Shown piece after piece: positions 7,358 to 14,639 of a DNA stretch of 15,170 nucleotides. Source of the DNA: an uncultured Mesorhizobium sp. (lineage in GTDB: Bacteria > Pseudomonadota > Alphaproteobacteria > Rhizobiales > Rhizobiaceae). Within the stretch, counting starts at the first letter, position 1; the number at the start of each line of letters is the position of its first letter. Made by a program: the position numbers and the translations under genes. The stretch is taken from positions 1 through 15,170 of the forward strand of contig CATMOC010000023.1 in the NCBI GenBank assembly GCA_950071955.1. The letters run 5' to 3'. Under the pieces are notes generated by a model that was given only the letters and a program-made list of their open reading frames with translations, was not told the origin of the DNA and ran no database searches.

Positions 7358-8938
7358 CTACGCTCCCGGCGGCGGGAGCGGCGCCGCCACGCCCACGTTC
7401 CAGTTCCAGGGAACGTTGCCGGCATGGCGCCGGCGCCGCACGACCTCGTTGACGAGGTCGAACATGCCGGGCGCAAGGTTTGACTCCAGCCTGGGATGCC
7501 CCGCGAACCGGATGTACGTCCCGTCCCTGGCGAATTCCTGCCAGTCGGGCGCGTTCCGGGCGCGCGGCGAACCGCTGCGTGCGAAGGAGACCCAGTAGTC
7601 GCCGATGGTGCGCGACAGCTGCGCCTCGGGCTCCGTCGCGGGGATCGGAGGCCAGAGCGGCGGCGTGCGGTCGGCGGTGCCGAAAAGGTACGGAAGTTCG
7701 CAGGCATGGAAGCCATCTAGTCCGGCGTCTTTGGCAGCAGGATAGGTATGATCGAAATAGTAGATGAAGGCGGGAAAGCCCACCGCTCTCTGCGCCTCGG
7801 CAAGCTTCAATACGGTCCATCCGTAGAGAGCGTCCCGAACCGAGGCGAGCGTGCTTTCGACGATGTTCGCGGACGGGTACAGCGACAGGAACGGCTTGGC
7901 TAGGCTCCCGTAGCGCGCCCTGATCTCGGCCTCATAGGCGGTGGCGGTCTCCGGCAGCGGCGGAACCAGGAACGGCAGGGAACGGATCTCGCCGCTGTTG
8001 TAGCCGGCAAGCAGGGGCACCTTGGCCTGTTCGCCGCGCTCGAAGACGTCGACGAGCTGGTCCGGCAGGACATGACCGTCGACCGTGCCCAGCGGCGCGA
8101 AACCCGCGCGCAGGGCAGCCTTCGCGAGGTCACGCGCATCCATCGCCCGTAGACCGTCGATGCCGCTTGCGCCAAGCATCTCACGCAGGCGTTCGCCCGC
8201 GGTCTCGGCGGGTTCGTGGCCATGGCGCGTCACCTTCAGGGAAGGCATTGAGATCATGTAGGCGCTCTGCGCGACCGCCTTCGCGAACAGTCCTCGCGCC
8301 GCCGGAGCGGCCATCAGGTAGAGCACGCTCAGGGCACCGGCGGACTCGCCCGCGATCGTCACGTTGTCCGGATCACCGCCAACCGCTTCGATGTTGCGCT
8401 TGACCCATTCCAGCGCGGCGATCTGGTCGAGCAAGCCGTAGTTGCCGGATACGCCGTCGGGCGATTCCGCGCTCAGTTGCGGGTGCGCGAGATGGCCGAA
8501 GACGCCGAGACGGTAGTTTATCGTAACGACCACCGCGCCACGCCGCGCCAGGTCGGCACCATCGTAGAGCGGCTCGCTGCCCGCCCCCCAGATGAACGAA
8601 CCGCCGTGGATCCAGACGAAGACCGGCAAGCCGCGCGCGTCGTCCGGCGCCCATATGTCGAGATAGAGGCAATCCTCGTCGGTCGCGGGCAACTCGCTTG
8701 CATAGATGCTGCCGCCGCGGCGCGGCAGCTGCGCGCAGGCCGGTCGTGGAGCGATGGCTTCGCGAACACCTTCCCAGCGACTGGCTGCGACAGGCGGCCG
8801 CCAACGCAGCGTTCCGACGGGCGGCTCTGCATAGGGAATTCCGCGATAAATGCAGAGGCCCTGCCTCCGCACCCCCCGCGCATCGCCAGCCGGGAAATGC
8901 GCGACGGCAGCCTTCTCCGCGCGCGATCCGGTCGCCAA
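7358..8938 (-). CDS. Type-B carboxylesterase (alpha/beta hydrolase)
   Basis: This enzyme hydrolyses carboxylic esters, 526 aa. Family signatures are clear: IYRGIPYAEPPVG (30-42), EDCLYLDIW (88-96), the oxyanion HGG (111-113), nucleophile Ser199 in GESAG (197-201), probable acid Glu317 in YNSGEIRS, and His411 in GFHACELPYLFG. Cys68 and Cys90 occupy the positions of the first disulfide seen in cholinesterase relatives. No signal peptide is visible, so the enzyme is probably cytoplasmic. The start is uncertain because there is no nearby ATG or GTG. TTG at 8938 is used here. A CTG at 8959 has a much better ribosome binding site (AGGAG, 7 nt upstream) and would add seven residues. It is followed after 5 bp by the CoA ligase, implying that hydrolysis and CoA activation are co-expressed. 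The substrate is unknown. Confidence 0.9.
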   Translation of the reverse strand: MATGSRAEKAAVAHFPAGDARGVRRQGLCIYRGIPYAEPPVGTLRWRPPVAASRWEGVREAIAPRPACAQLPRRGGSIYASELPATDEDCLYLDIWAPDDARGLPVFVWIHGGSFIWGAGSEPLYDGADLARRGAVVVTINYRLGVFGHLAHPQLSAESPDGVSGNYGLLDQIAALEWVKRNIEAVGGDPDNVTIAGESAGALSVLYLMAAPAARGLFAKAVAQSAYMISMPSLKVTRHGHEPAETAGERLREMLGASGIDGLRAMDARDLAKAALRAGFAPLGTVDGHVLPDQLVDVFERGEQAKVPLLAGYNSGEIRSLPFLVPPLPETATAYEAEIRARYGSLAKPFLSLYPSANIVESTLASVRDALYGWTVLKLAEAQRAVGFPAFIYYFDHTYPAAKDAGLDGFHACELPYLFGTADRTPPLWPPIPATEPEAQLSRTIGDYWVSFARSGSPRARNAPDWQEFARDGTYIRFAGHPRLESNLAPGMFDLVNEVVRRRRHAGNVPWNWNVGVAAPLPPPGA

Positions 8939-9222
8939 TTCCGTCGCGTAGAGCTTCAGCGCCGCTCTCCTGCAAAAGCAGGGCGCAGATCAGCCGGACA
9001 CGCCATGATCCTGGTCCTCCCTGGACACGCCGCCTCCCAACGGCACGAGGAGCATCAATGGTCCCCCGGTCAGGAGAAGTCAATACTCACTATCCAGTGT
9101 GTTAATGAACTACGGTTGCCCGTCGCAACGGACCGGAACCACGCGAGCGACGTACGACGAGGGATGTTGTGTGACGAGACGCATCCGCACCCCGACGTGC
9201 GTAGCGTGATGGAAATCCATCC
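8939..9222. promoter_or_regulatory. Intergenic region between GntR gene and esterase gene
   Basis: These 284 bp show no convincing gene. They hold an imperfect dyad at 9085-9102 (ACTCACT, 4-nt spacer, AGTGTGT; one mismatch), a palindromic GATGGA-AA-TCCATC at 9208-9221 directly after the GntR stop, and a relatively AT-rich patch at about 9081-9112. A promoter for the esterase-ligase genes is expected here from the layout. I cannot identify -35/-10 boxes with confidence, and both dyads could be chance. Confidence 0.35.
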
Positions 9223-10011
9223 TCAGGATTCCGGAAAGCCACCCAGCTCCAGCAGGCGGTTGCGGTCGTCTAGGTCGATGTTGATGTCGAAGACCACGCC
9301 GTCGGTGCGATAGACGAGTTGTGCCAGGCAAAGCACTTCCTTGCGGGCGTTCTGGAAGATGCGGCGCACCCGCACGACCGGATCGTGGACGCGTATGTCG
9401 AGTTCGTCCGCCTCCGTCGGCATGGACGACACCACCCGGAAGGTCTGGCGCACGTTGCTCAAACCGACGTCCTTCGTGTCGTAGAGGAGCGTGCTGACGA
9501 GTTCGGTCTTCCAGAGCTTTTCGGGGATCATCCGGTGGATCACATCCGCGACCAGATACTGGCCAACGATGAACGGATGGTCGTTGCGCGAGAAGATGCG
9601 CTTCATGTGCCGATAATCCCCGAGCGAAATCCCGTCCTCGGGTGAGAGGCGAAGTTCCGCCTCGGAATCACTCGAAGGGACGACGCGGAAGCTCAGGTCC
9701 TTGCCGCGGTATGCGGGCGAGCCGGTCAGCAGGTAGGGCACCGACTCCGGCATGCGCGGCTTGCCGGTGACGAAGGTGCCGCGCCCGCGCTCGGCGCTGA
9801 TCAGTCCCTCGCTTTCGAGGCCGGCCAGAGCGTGGCGTACCGTCATCGGCGAGACGCCGAACGTTGCCACGAGCTGCTTGAGCGTCGGCAGCCTGTCGCC
9901 GATGTTCCACGTCTCGTCCACGATCTGCCTGCGGATGATCGCGGCGAGCTGCACGTAATAGGGGGTCCCGTCCTCCCTCAGCGTCTGTCTCTGCTCAGAA
10001 GCGCTCGACAA
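9223..10011 (-). CDS. GntR/HutC family transcriptional regulator (UTRA domain)
   Basis: This is a DNA-binding regulator of about 262 aa. The N-terminal winged helix-turn-helix is at about residues 17-84 (PYYVQLAAIIRRQIVDETWNIGDRLPTLKQLVATFGVSPMTVRHALAGLESEGLISAERGRGTFV). It is followed by a UTRA-type effector domain, including RHMKRIFSRNDHPFIVGQYLV and VRVRRIFQNARKEVLCLAQLVYR. No ATG is suitably placed. I chose TTG at 10011 because AAAGGA lies 9 nt upstream and because it gives the normal HutC-subfamily length. A TTG at 10101 or a GTG at 10056 would add 30 or 15 residues without a clear ribosome binding site. The gene is divergent from the peptide-type ABC operon and upstream of the esterase, so it probably controls one or both. 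The effector may be the imported solute or a metabolite of it. Confidence 0.88.
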   Translation of the reverse strand: MSSASEQRQTLREDGTPYYVQLAAIIRRQIVDETWNIGDRLPTLKQLVATFGVSPMTVRHALAGLESEGLISAERGRGTFVTGKPRMPESVPYLLTGSPAYRGKDLSFRVVPSSDSEAELRLSPEDGISLGDYRHMKRIFSRNDHPFIVGQYLVADVIHRMIPEKLWKTELVSTLLYDTKDVGLSNVRQTFRVVSSMPTEADELDIRVHDPVVRVRRIFQNARKEVLCLAQLVYRTDGVVFDINIDLDDRNRLLELGGFPES

Positions 10012-10236
10012 TGGCGCGAATCCTTTCGTGCGTCTTCCCGGTTTCCGATATTGCACAACTCGCGGCGGAGGCAATGGGAGAGCCGTTCGCGTCGGAGCCA
10101 AGAAAGCGGTTGCACCATAGCACGATAGTGGTAAAGTACTATAGTTTAATCACAATCGAGTTGCCTCGATTGGGAGGTTCTGGCGCCCGTGAGATTCGCG
10201 GATGGCGCCTCGGATTTTAAGGCTGGGAGGGCCGTG
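10012..10236. promoter_or_regulatory. Divergent control region between GntR gene and peptide ABC operon
   Basis: This 225-bp region must hold the promoter of the plus-strand transporter operon and probably that of the GntR gene. The middle (about 10116-10155) is AT-rich compared with its flanks and contains TTGCAC at 10110-10115, TATAGT at 10140-10145 and a loose dyad ATAGT-8-ACTAT (10125-10142). A strong perfect dyad follows at 10153-10172. A repeated GGCGCC (10182-10187 and 10204-10209) could pair in the leader RNA. Exact promoter boxes are not assigned. Confidence 0.5.
10153..10172. promoter_or_regulatory. Perfect 8-4-8 inverted repeat, candidate GntR operator
   Basis: CAATCGAG and CTCGATTG flank TTGC, giving a perfect dyad 64 bp upstream of the binding-protein start, in the divergent region next to the GntR gene. 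Size and position suit a dimeric regulator. No resemblance to a specific published operator is claimed, and it could instead act as an mRNA leader stem if transcription starts upstream of it. Confidence 0.45.
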
Positions 10237-11754
10237 ATGAAGAAGTGGATCACAACATCAGGAGTCATTGCCGCGCTCGCGCTCGGGCTCGCCGGTAGTC
10301 CGGCGTCGGCGCAGGGAAGCGGCACGTTCAAATACGCGGAACAGGTGAAGCTCATCACGATGGATCCGCAGAAGCAGAGCGGAAGCGGCGTCCCCTTCCT
10401 GCGGCCTGCCTACGAATCACTCTTCGAGAAAGGCCCTGACGGCGAAAACGTGCCACTGCTCGCGACCGAATACACGGTCGACGGGCTCGACGTGACGATC
10501 AAGCTGCGCGAAGGGGTCAGCTTCTCCAACGGCGAACCGTTCAATGCCGAAGCGGCGGCCGCGAACATCAATCGTGGCGTCGAGATCGGCATCGTGGAGG
10601 GCCTCAAGACCGTCGAGAGCGCCAAGGCGATCGACGAATACACGCTCGGAATCAAGCTCAAGGAGATCGATCCGGCGATCATAACCACCCTTTGCTACAC
10701 CGGCGGCATGATGATCGCGCCTTCGGCGATGGCCGATCCGGCGCTTGACCGCAATCCGGTTGGCACGGGTCCCTATGTCCACAGCAAGGACGAATCGCGC
10801 GAGGGCGAAGTGCAGGTCTACGTGCCAAACCCGACCTACTGGGACAAGGACATGATCGGTCTTGCCCGCTACGAGGTGTGGGAGATTCCGGACGACACTG
10901 CCCGGCTGAACGCGCTGAAGACCGGCCAGATCGATGCCGGTAACTGGCTGTCCAACCCGCAGGCGGCGATCATCGACAAGTCGCCCGACCTGAAGCTGAT
11001 CCGCAACAATGGCGGCCTCAACTACCACGTCATCATCTCCGACCGCGAAGGTACCGTCGTTCCCGCCTTCGCCGATCCGATGGTGCGCAAGGCGATGGCG
11101 CTCGCAATCGACCGAGACGCATTCAACCAGGCGATCCAGTTCGGTCTGGCGGTGAAGTCCTTCCAGCCCTACGGCAAGGGCGACTGGGCCTATGATCCGG
11201 CGCTTGAGGGCGTCTACGAATACAATGTCGAAAAGGCGCGCGAACTGATGGCGCAGTCGAAGTTCCCCGACGGGTTCACCTTCGACATGCCGTCGATCCC
11301 GATCTACCAGCCGCGTCTCGAGGCGCTTGCCGGCTTCTTCAACGAAATCGGCATCACCATGAACATCGTGCCCGTGGAGCCCGGCACGCTGGCACGCCGC
11401 AGCCGCACTACGGACTTCCCGGCGACCAACCTCGTCTGGAACACGGTCACGGATCCGAAATTCCTGGCGCTGCGCTACATCTACGAAGACGCCGCATACA
11501 ATCCCTTCAAGGCCAAGCCGAGCGAAGCGCTCCTGGCGCTCGCCCAGGAGGGGCTCACCTCGGTCGAGACCGACGTGCGGGCGCCGATCTATCACAAGAT
11601 GGCGGCGCAACTGGCGGACGAAGCCTTCCTGATCTTCGTCACCAATGCGCCAATCTTGATCGGCGTGAGCGACGACACCGCCGAGAACCCCACGGTCCGG
11701 TACCGCTACGGAGAAGACTCCATCAATCTCCGCGGCCTCAAGGCCAACGACTAA
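10237..11754 (+). CDS. Peptide/nickel/opine-type ABC transporter substrate-binding protein (SBP_bac_5)
   Basis: This is the periplasmic receptor of a Dpp/Opp-class importer, 505 aa. ATG at 10237 is chosen because GGGAGG lies 6 nt upstream and it opens a Sec signal peptide: MKKW, a hydrophobic run, then SPASA with cleavage likely before Gln26. There is no lipobox Cys. Family signs include KLITMDPQ near residue 38-45, VTIKLREGVSFSNGEPFNAEA (86-106), and DRNPVGTGPY (171-180) followed by the usual tract PNPTYWDKD. The C-terminal half has the DPMVRKAMALAIDRDAF motif typical of cluster-C binding proteins. The ligand cannot be inferred from these conserved parts; relatives bind peptides, opines, heme, nickel chelates or oligosaccharides. 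It is the first gene of the plus-strand operon, 12 bp before the permease gene. Confidence 0.93.
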   Translation: MKKWITTSGVIAALALGLAGSPASAQGSGTFKYAEQVKLITMDPQKQSGSGVPFLRPAYESLFEKGPDGENVPLLATEYTVDGLDVTIKLREGVSFSNGEPFNAEAAAANINRGVEIGIVEGLKTVESAKAIDEYTLGIKLKEIDPAIITTLCYTGGMMIAPSAMADPALDRNPVGTGPYVHSKDESREGEVQVYVPNPTYWDKDMIGLARYEVWEIPDDTARLNALKTGQIDAGNWLSNPQAAIIDKSPDLKLIRNNGGLNYHVIISDREGTVVPAFADPMVRKAMALAIDRDAFNQAIQFGLAVKSFQPYGKGDWAYDPALEGVYEYNVEKARELMAQSKFPDGFTFDMPSIPIYQPRLEALAGFFNEIGITMNIVPVEPGTLARRSRTTDFPATNLVWNTVTDPKFLALRYIYEDAAYNPFKAKPSEALLALAQEGLTSVETDVRAPIYHKMAAQLADEAFLIFVTNAPILIGVSDDTAENPTVRYRYGEDSINLRGLKAND

Positions 11755-11766
11755 GCACGGGTCTTC

Positions 11767-12711
11767 ATGTTCAGGCTCGTCGCCCAGCGGCTTCTGGCAC
11801 TGGTGCCTTTGCTGTTCATCGTGTCGGTACTGGCGTTCTCGTTCACGTCGCTGCTGCCCAGCGATCCCGTGGACCTCATCCTGGGGGACACGGGAACGCA
11901 GGAACAGCACGAGATGCTGCGCGAGAGGATGGGCCTGAACGAGCCACTGGTCGTCCGCTACTTCCAGTGGCTCGGCAAGGCGGTGCAGGGTGATCTCGGC
12001 ACCTCCTTCTTCAACAGCGTCAGCGTCACCGACGCCGTGCTCTTGAGGCTCCCGGTCACGCTTTCCCTGACGGCGATCTCGGCATTGATCGCGATCGTCG
12101 TCGGCATCGCCGCCGGAGTCGCGGCGGCCCTTCACCCCCGCTCCTGGATCGATCGCCTCGCCACTGTCGGCGCGACCTTCGGTCAGGCGGTCCCGAACTT
12201 CTGGTTCGGCCTCATCCTGGTCGCCGTTTTCGCGGTCAATCTGCGCTGGTTCCCCGCGACCGGCTTCACGCCGATCTCGGTATCTCCATGGGACTGGCTT
12301 CGAAGCGTCACCCTGCCGTCCCTCGCGCTCGGCCTTTCGTCGAGTGCCGCGATAGCCCGGCAGGTGCGCTCGGCCATGGTGGGGGTGCTCCAGCAGGACT
12401 ACATCCGCGCCGCCCGCGCCCAGGGGCTGTCGTCGCGGCGGGTGATCCTGCGGCACGCGCTGACCAACGCCATGGTGCCGGTCGTGGCGGTTCTGTCGTT
12501 CCAGATCACTGTGCTGCTCGGCGGCGCGCTGATCGTGGAGCAGGTCTTCGCCATCAACGGGCTCGGCACGCTGGCCATCGCGGCGGTGCGCCAGCAGGAT
12601 ATCCCCATGCTGCAAGGGCTGGTCCTGGTGATGGTCGGCCTCGTCGTCCTCGTCCAACTCGCCACCGACCTCCTCTACGGTCTGCTCAATCCCAAAGCGC
12701 GCCCAACGTGA
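11767..12711 (+). CDS. DppB/OppB-like ABC transporter permease
   Basis: This is an inner-membrane permease of the peptide-type importer, 314 aa and normal for the family. The N-terminus has the DppB pattern: a first transmembrane segment (LLALVPLLFIVSVLAFSF), then LLPSDPVDLILG, RMGLNEPLVVRYFQWLG and GDLGTSFF. The cytoplasmic EAA loop is at about residues 211-235 (DYIRAARAQGLSSRRVILRHALTNA), and the end shows GGALIVEQVFAINGLGTLA plus a final hydrophobic segment. The ATG at 11767 is 12 bp after the preceding stop, with a weak ribosome binding site (ACGGG). Its stop overlaps the next start as GTGA (12708-12711), indicating coupled translation with the permease-ATPase fusion. Confidence 0.94.
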   Translation: MFRLVAQRLLALVPLLFIVSVLAFSFTSLLPSDPVDLILGDTGTQEQHEMLRERMGLNEPLVVRYFQWLGKAVQGDLGTSFFNSVSVTDAVLLRLPVTLSLTAISALIAIVVGIAAGVAAALHPRSWIDRLATVGATFGQAVPNFWFGLILVAVFAVNLRWFPATGFTPISVSPWDWLRSVTLPSLALGLSSSAAIARQVRSAMVGVLQQDYIRAARAQGLSSRRVILRHALTNAMVPVVAVLSFQITVLLGGALIVEQVFAINGLGTLAIAAVRQQDIPMLQGLVLVMVGLVVLVQLATDLLYGLLNPKARPT

Positions 12712-14639
12712 CCACGACCAGCCAGAACGAGCCTAACACCGGGCCGCGCCGCATCAACTTCCGACCGAGTGCCTCGACCGCCATTGTCGCCGCGGCAGGC
12801 TCGGTGCTGGTGCTGCTCGTCTTCCTCGCGATCTTCGCCGACTGGATCGCACCCTACGATCCGCTGCGCCAGAACCTGATCAAGGCGATGCAAGGTCCCT
12901 CCGCGGCCCACTGGCTCGGCACCGACGATCTCGGGCGCGACGTGCTTTCGCGCCTGATCTTCGGCTGCCGCATCGCCGTCCTCGCGGCAGCCGAAGCCAC
13001 CTCGATCGCGGTGCTCCTGGGAGTGCCGCTCGGGCTTTTCATCGGCTATCGCGGCGGCTGGTGGGACTGGGTCGTGATGCGCGTGGTCGAAGCGGTCGTG
13101 TCGATCCCTGGCATCATGGTCGCGATCGTCATCATCGCCATTCTGGGGGCCGGCCTGCACCGGGCGATGATCGCGCTCGGCATCCTGTTCTCGACTTCCT
13201 TCCTGCGGCTGGCGCGTGGCGTCGTGCTGGCGGAGCGTGAGGAGGTCTATGTGAGATCGGCCCGCGTCATCGGCGCGTCGGACCGGCGCATCCTGCTCAG
13301 GCATATCTTCCCCAACATCGCGCCGCCGCTGGTCGTGCAGGTAACGCTCACGGTGGGCGCGGTGCTTCTGGCCGAAGCCGGGTTGAGCTTCATCGGCCTT
13401 GGCGTTCAGCCGCCGGACGCAAGCTGGGGCACGATGCTCAACTCCGCCGCGGCCTACATGGACCTCAACTGGTTCCTGGCCGTGCCGCCAGGGATCGCCA
13501 TCATCCTCACCGTCCTTTCGGTGAACCTGCTCGGCGACGTCATCCGCGACTCGATCGGCCGTGGCGTGGCCGTCGGAGTGGATCCCGGCAAGCCGGCGGA
13601 GCGCTTCGTGCCTGCGATCGCCGCCACAGGGGCGGAAAGCCCCGCGCCACCGCCGCTCGCCGACGAGGTCCTGCGCGTCGAGGGCCTTCAGGTCCTCGTT
13701 TCGGGCCGCGACGGACACGAAGTGCCCGTCATCACAGATCTCTCCTTCGGCATTTCGCGCGGCGAGACGCTCGGCCTGGTAGGCGAATCGGGCAGCGGCA
13801 AGACGATCACCGGGCTGTCGATCCTCGGCCTGATCGGCGCCGGCGGTCGAACGACCCACGGCTCGATCGTTCTGAACGGCAGGGACCTTCGAAGGCTGAC
13901 CCCGAAGCAGTTGGAGGAGGTGCGCGGCAACGAGGTCGCGATGGTCTTCCAGGACCCGACGACGAGCCTCAATCCCGCCTTCACCGTCGGCAGCCAGATC
14001 GCGGAAGTCCTGCGCACCAAGCAGGGGCTGTCCGGCAAGCAGGCCTGGAGCCGCGTCGTCGAATTGATCGACCGCGTCGGCATCCCGCGGCCGGAGGAGC
14101 GGGCGAGGGCCTATCCGCACGAGCTCTCGGGCGGCATGGCGCAGCGCATCGCCATCGCGCGCGCGCTGAGCTGCAATCCCTCGCTGCTCATCGCCGACGA
14201 ACCGACCACGGCGCTCGACGTCACGGTCCAGCAAGAGATCCTCGACCTCTTCCGCGACCTGCAGGGCGAATTCGGGATGGCCATCCTCTTCGTCACGCAC
14301 GATCTGGCGGTCGCGGCCGACATCAGCGACCGCATCAGCGTCATGTATGCCGGCGAGATGGTCGAGATGGCCGAAGTGGACGCGCTCTTCGCCCGGCCGC
14401 GCCATCCCTACACGCGCGGTCTCCTGTCGGCGATGCCACACGCCTCCTCGCGCAACCCGCCGCTGCCGACCATCCGCGGCAACGTCCCGCGACCCGGCTC
14501 CTGGCCATCGGGCTGCCGCTTCTCCAACCGCTGCGATTTCGCCACCGCCGCCTGCGAGCGCCCGATCCCGCTCGTCGGCACCGACCGGCTTGTCCGCTGC
14601 ATCCGCGCGCCCGAACTCGAACTGAAGGCCGCGTCATGA
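12708..14639 (+). CDS. Fused DppC-like permease and DppD-like ATPase of peptide-type ABC transporter
   Basis: One uninterrupted frame of 643 aa joins two subunits that are separate in the classical Dpp/Opp layout. Residues 1-285 are a DppC-type permease: ADWIAPYDP, HWLGTDDLGRDVLSRLIFG, the EAA loop around 184-205 (SARVIGASDRRILLRHIFPN), and LSVNLLGDVIRDSI. Residues of about 286-320 form an Ala/Pro-rich linker. Residues 321-643 are a DppD-type ATPase: Walker A GESGSGKT (359-366), Q-loop Gln415, signature LSGGMAQR (473-480), Walker B LLIADEP (493-499) and switch His531. The C-terminal oligopeptide extension carries four Cys (603, 609, 616, 631). The GTG start at 12708 overlaps the DppB stop, and the stop overlaps the next ATG as ATGA. 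Such fusions are known in some Actinobacteria and alphaproteobacteria. A sequencing artefact is unlikely because all motifs lie in one frame and the linker is continuous. Confidence 0.92.
   Translation: MTTTSQNEPNTGPRRINFRPSASTAIVAAAGSVLVLLVFLAIFADWIAPYDPLRQNLIKAMQGPSAAHWLGTDDLGRDVLSRLIFGCRIAVLAAAEATSIAVLLGVPLGLFIGYRGGWWDWVVMRVVEAVVSIPGIMVAIVIIAILGAGLHRAMIALGILFSTSFLRLARGVVLAEREEVYVRSARVIGASDRRILLRHIFPNIAPPLVVQVTLTVGAVLLAEAGLSFIGLGVQPPDASWGTMLNSAAAYMDLNWFLAVPPGIAIILTVLSVNLLGDVIRDSIGRGVAVGVDPGKPAERFVPAIAATGAESPAPPPLADEVLRVEGLQVLVSGRDGHEVPVITDLSFGISRGETLGLVGESGSGKTITGLSILGLIGAGGRTTHGSIVLNGRDLRRLTPKQLEEVRGNEVAMVFQDPTTSLNPAFTVGSQIAEVLRTKQGLSGKQAWSRVVELIDRVGIPRPEERARAYPHELSGGMAQRIAIARALSCNPSLLIADEPTTALDVTVQQEILDLFRDLQGEFGMAILFVTHDLAVAADISDRISVMYAGEMVEMAEVDALFARPRHPYTRGLLSAMPHASSRNPPLPTIRGNVPRPGSWPSGCRFSNRCDFATAACERPIPLVGTDRLVRCIRAPELELKAAS

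Noticed and set aside
8373..9083. Minus-strand open frame starting ATG at 9083, running through the gap into the esterase, as a possible upstream gene
   Set aside because: It has no ribosome binding site of note, an Arg/Gly-rich composition, and it overlaps the esterase in another frame where the esterase motifs are intact.
9088..10130. Shared heptamer GATAGTG in both GntR-flanking gaps (minus strand at 9088-9094, plus strand at 10124-10130), as a possible common operator half-site
   Set aside because: A 7-base match between two regions of about 285 and 225 bp on either strand is expected several times by chance, and the surrounding bases do not align well.
10417..12657. Very long minus-strand open frame (746 codons) opposite the peptide binding protein and permease
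   Set aside because: The translation is charged, low in hydrophobic order and rich in Arg, Asp, His and Gly, the usual antisense product of GC-rich codon bias. The plus strand carries clear family motifs throughout.
12675..14441. Minus-strand open frame of 588 codons opposite the permease-ATPase fusion
   Set aside because: It is a mirror frame of a gene with unmistakable ABC motifs. Its composition is dominated by Arg, Asp and Gly with no recognisable domain.
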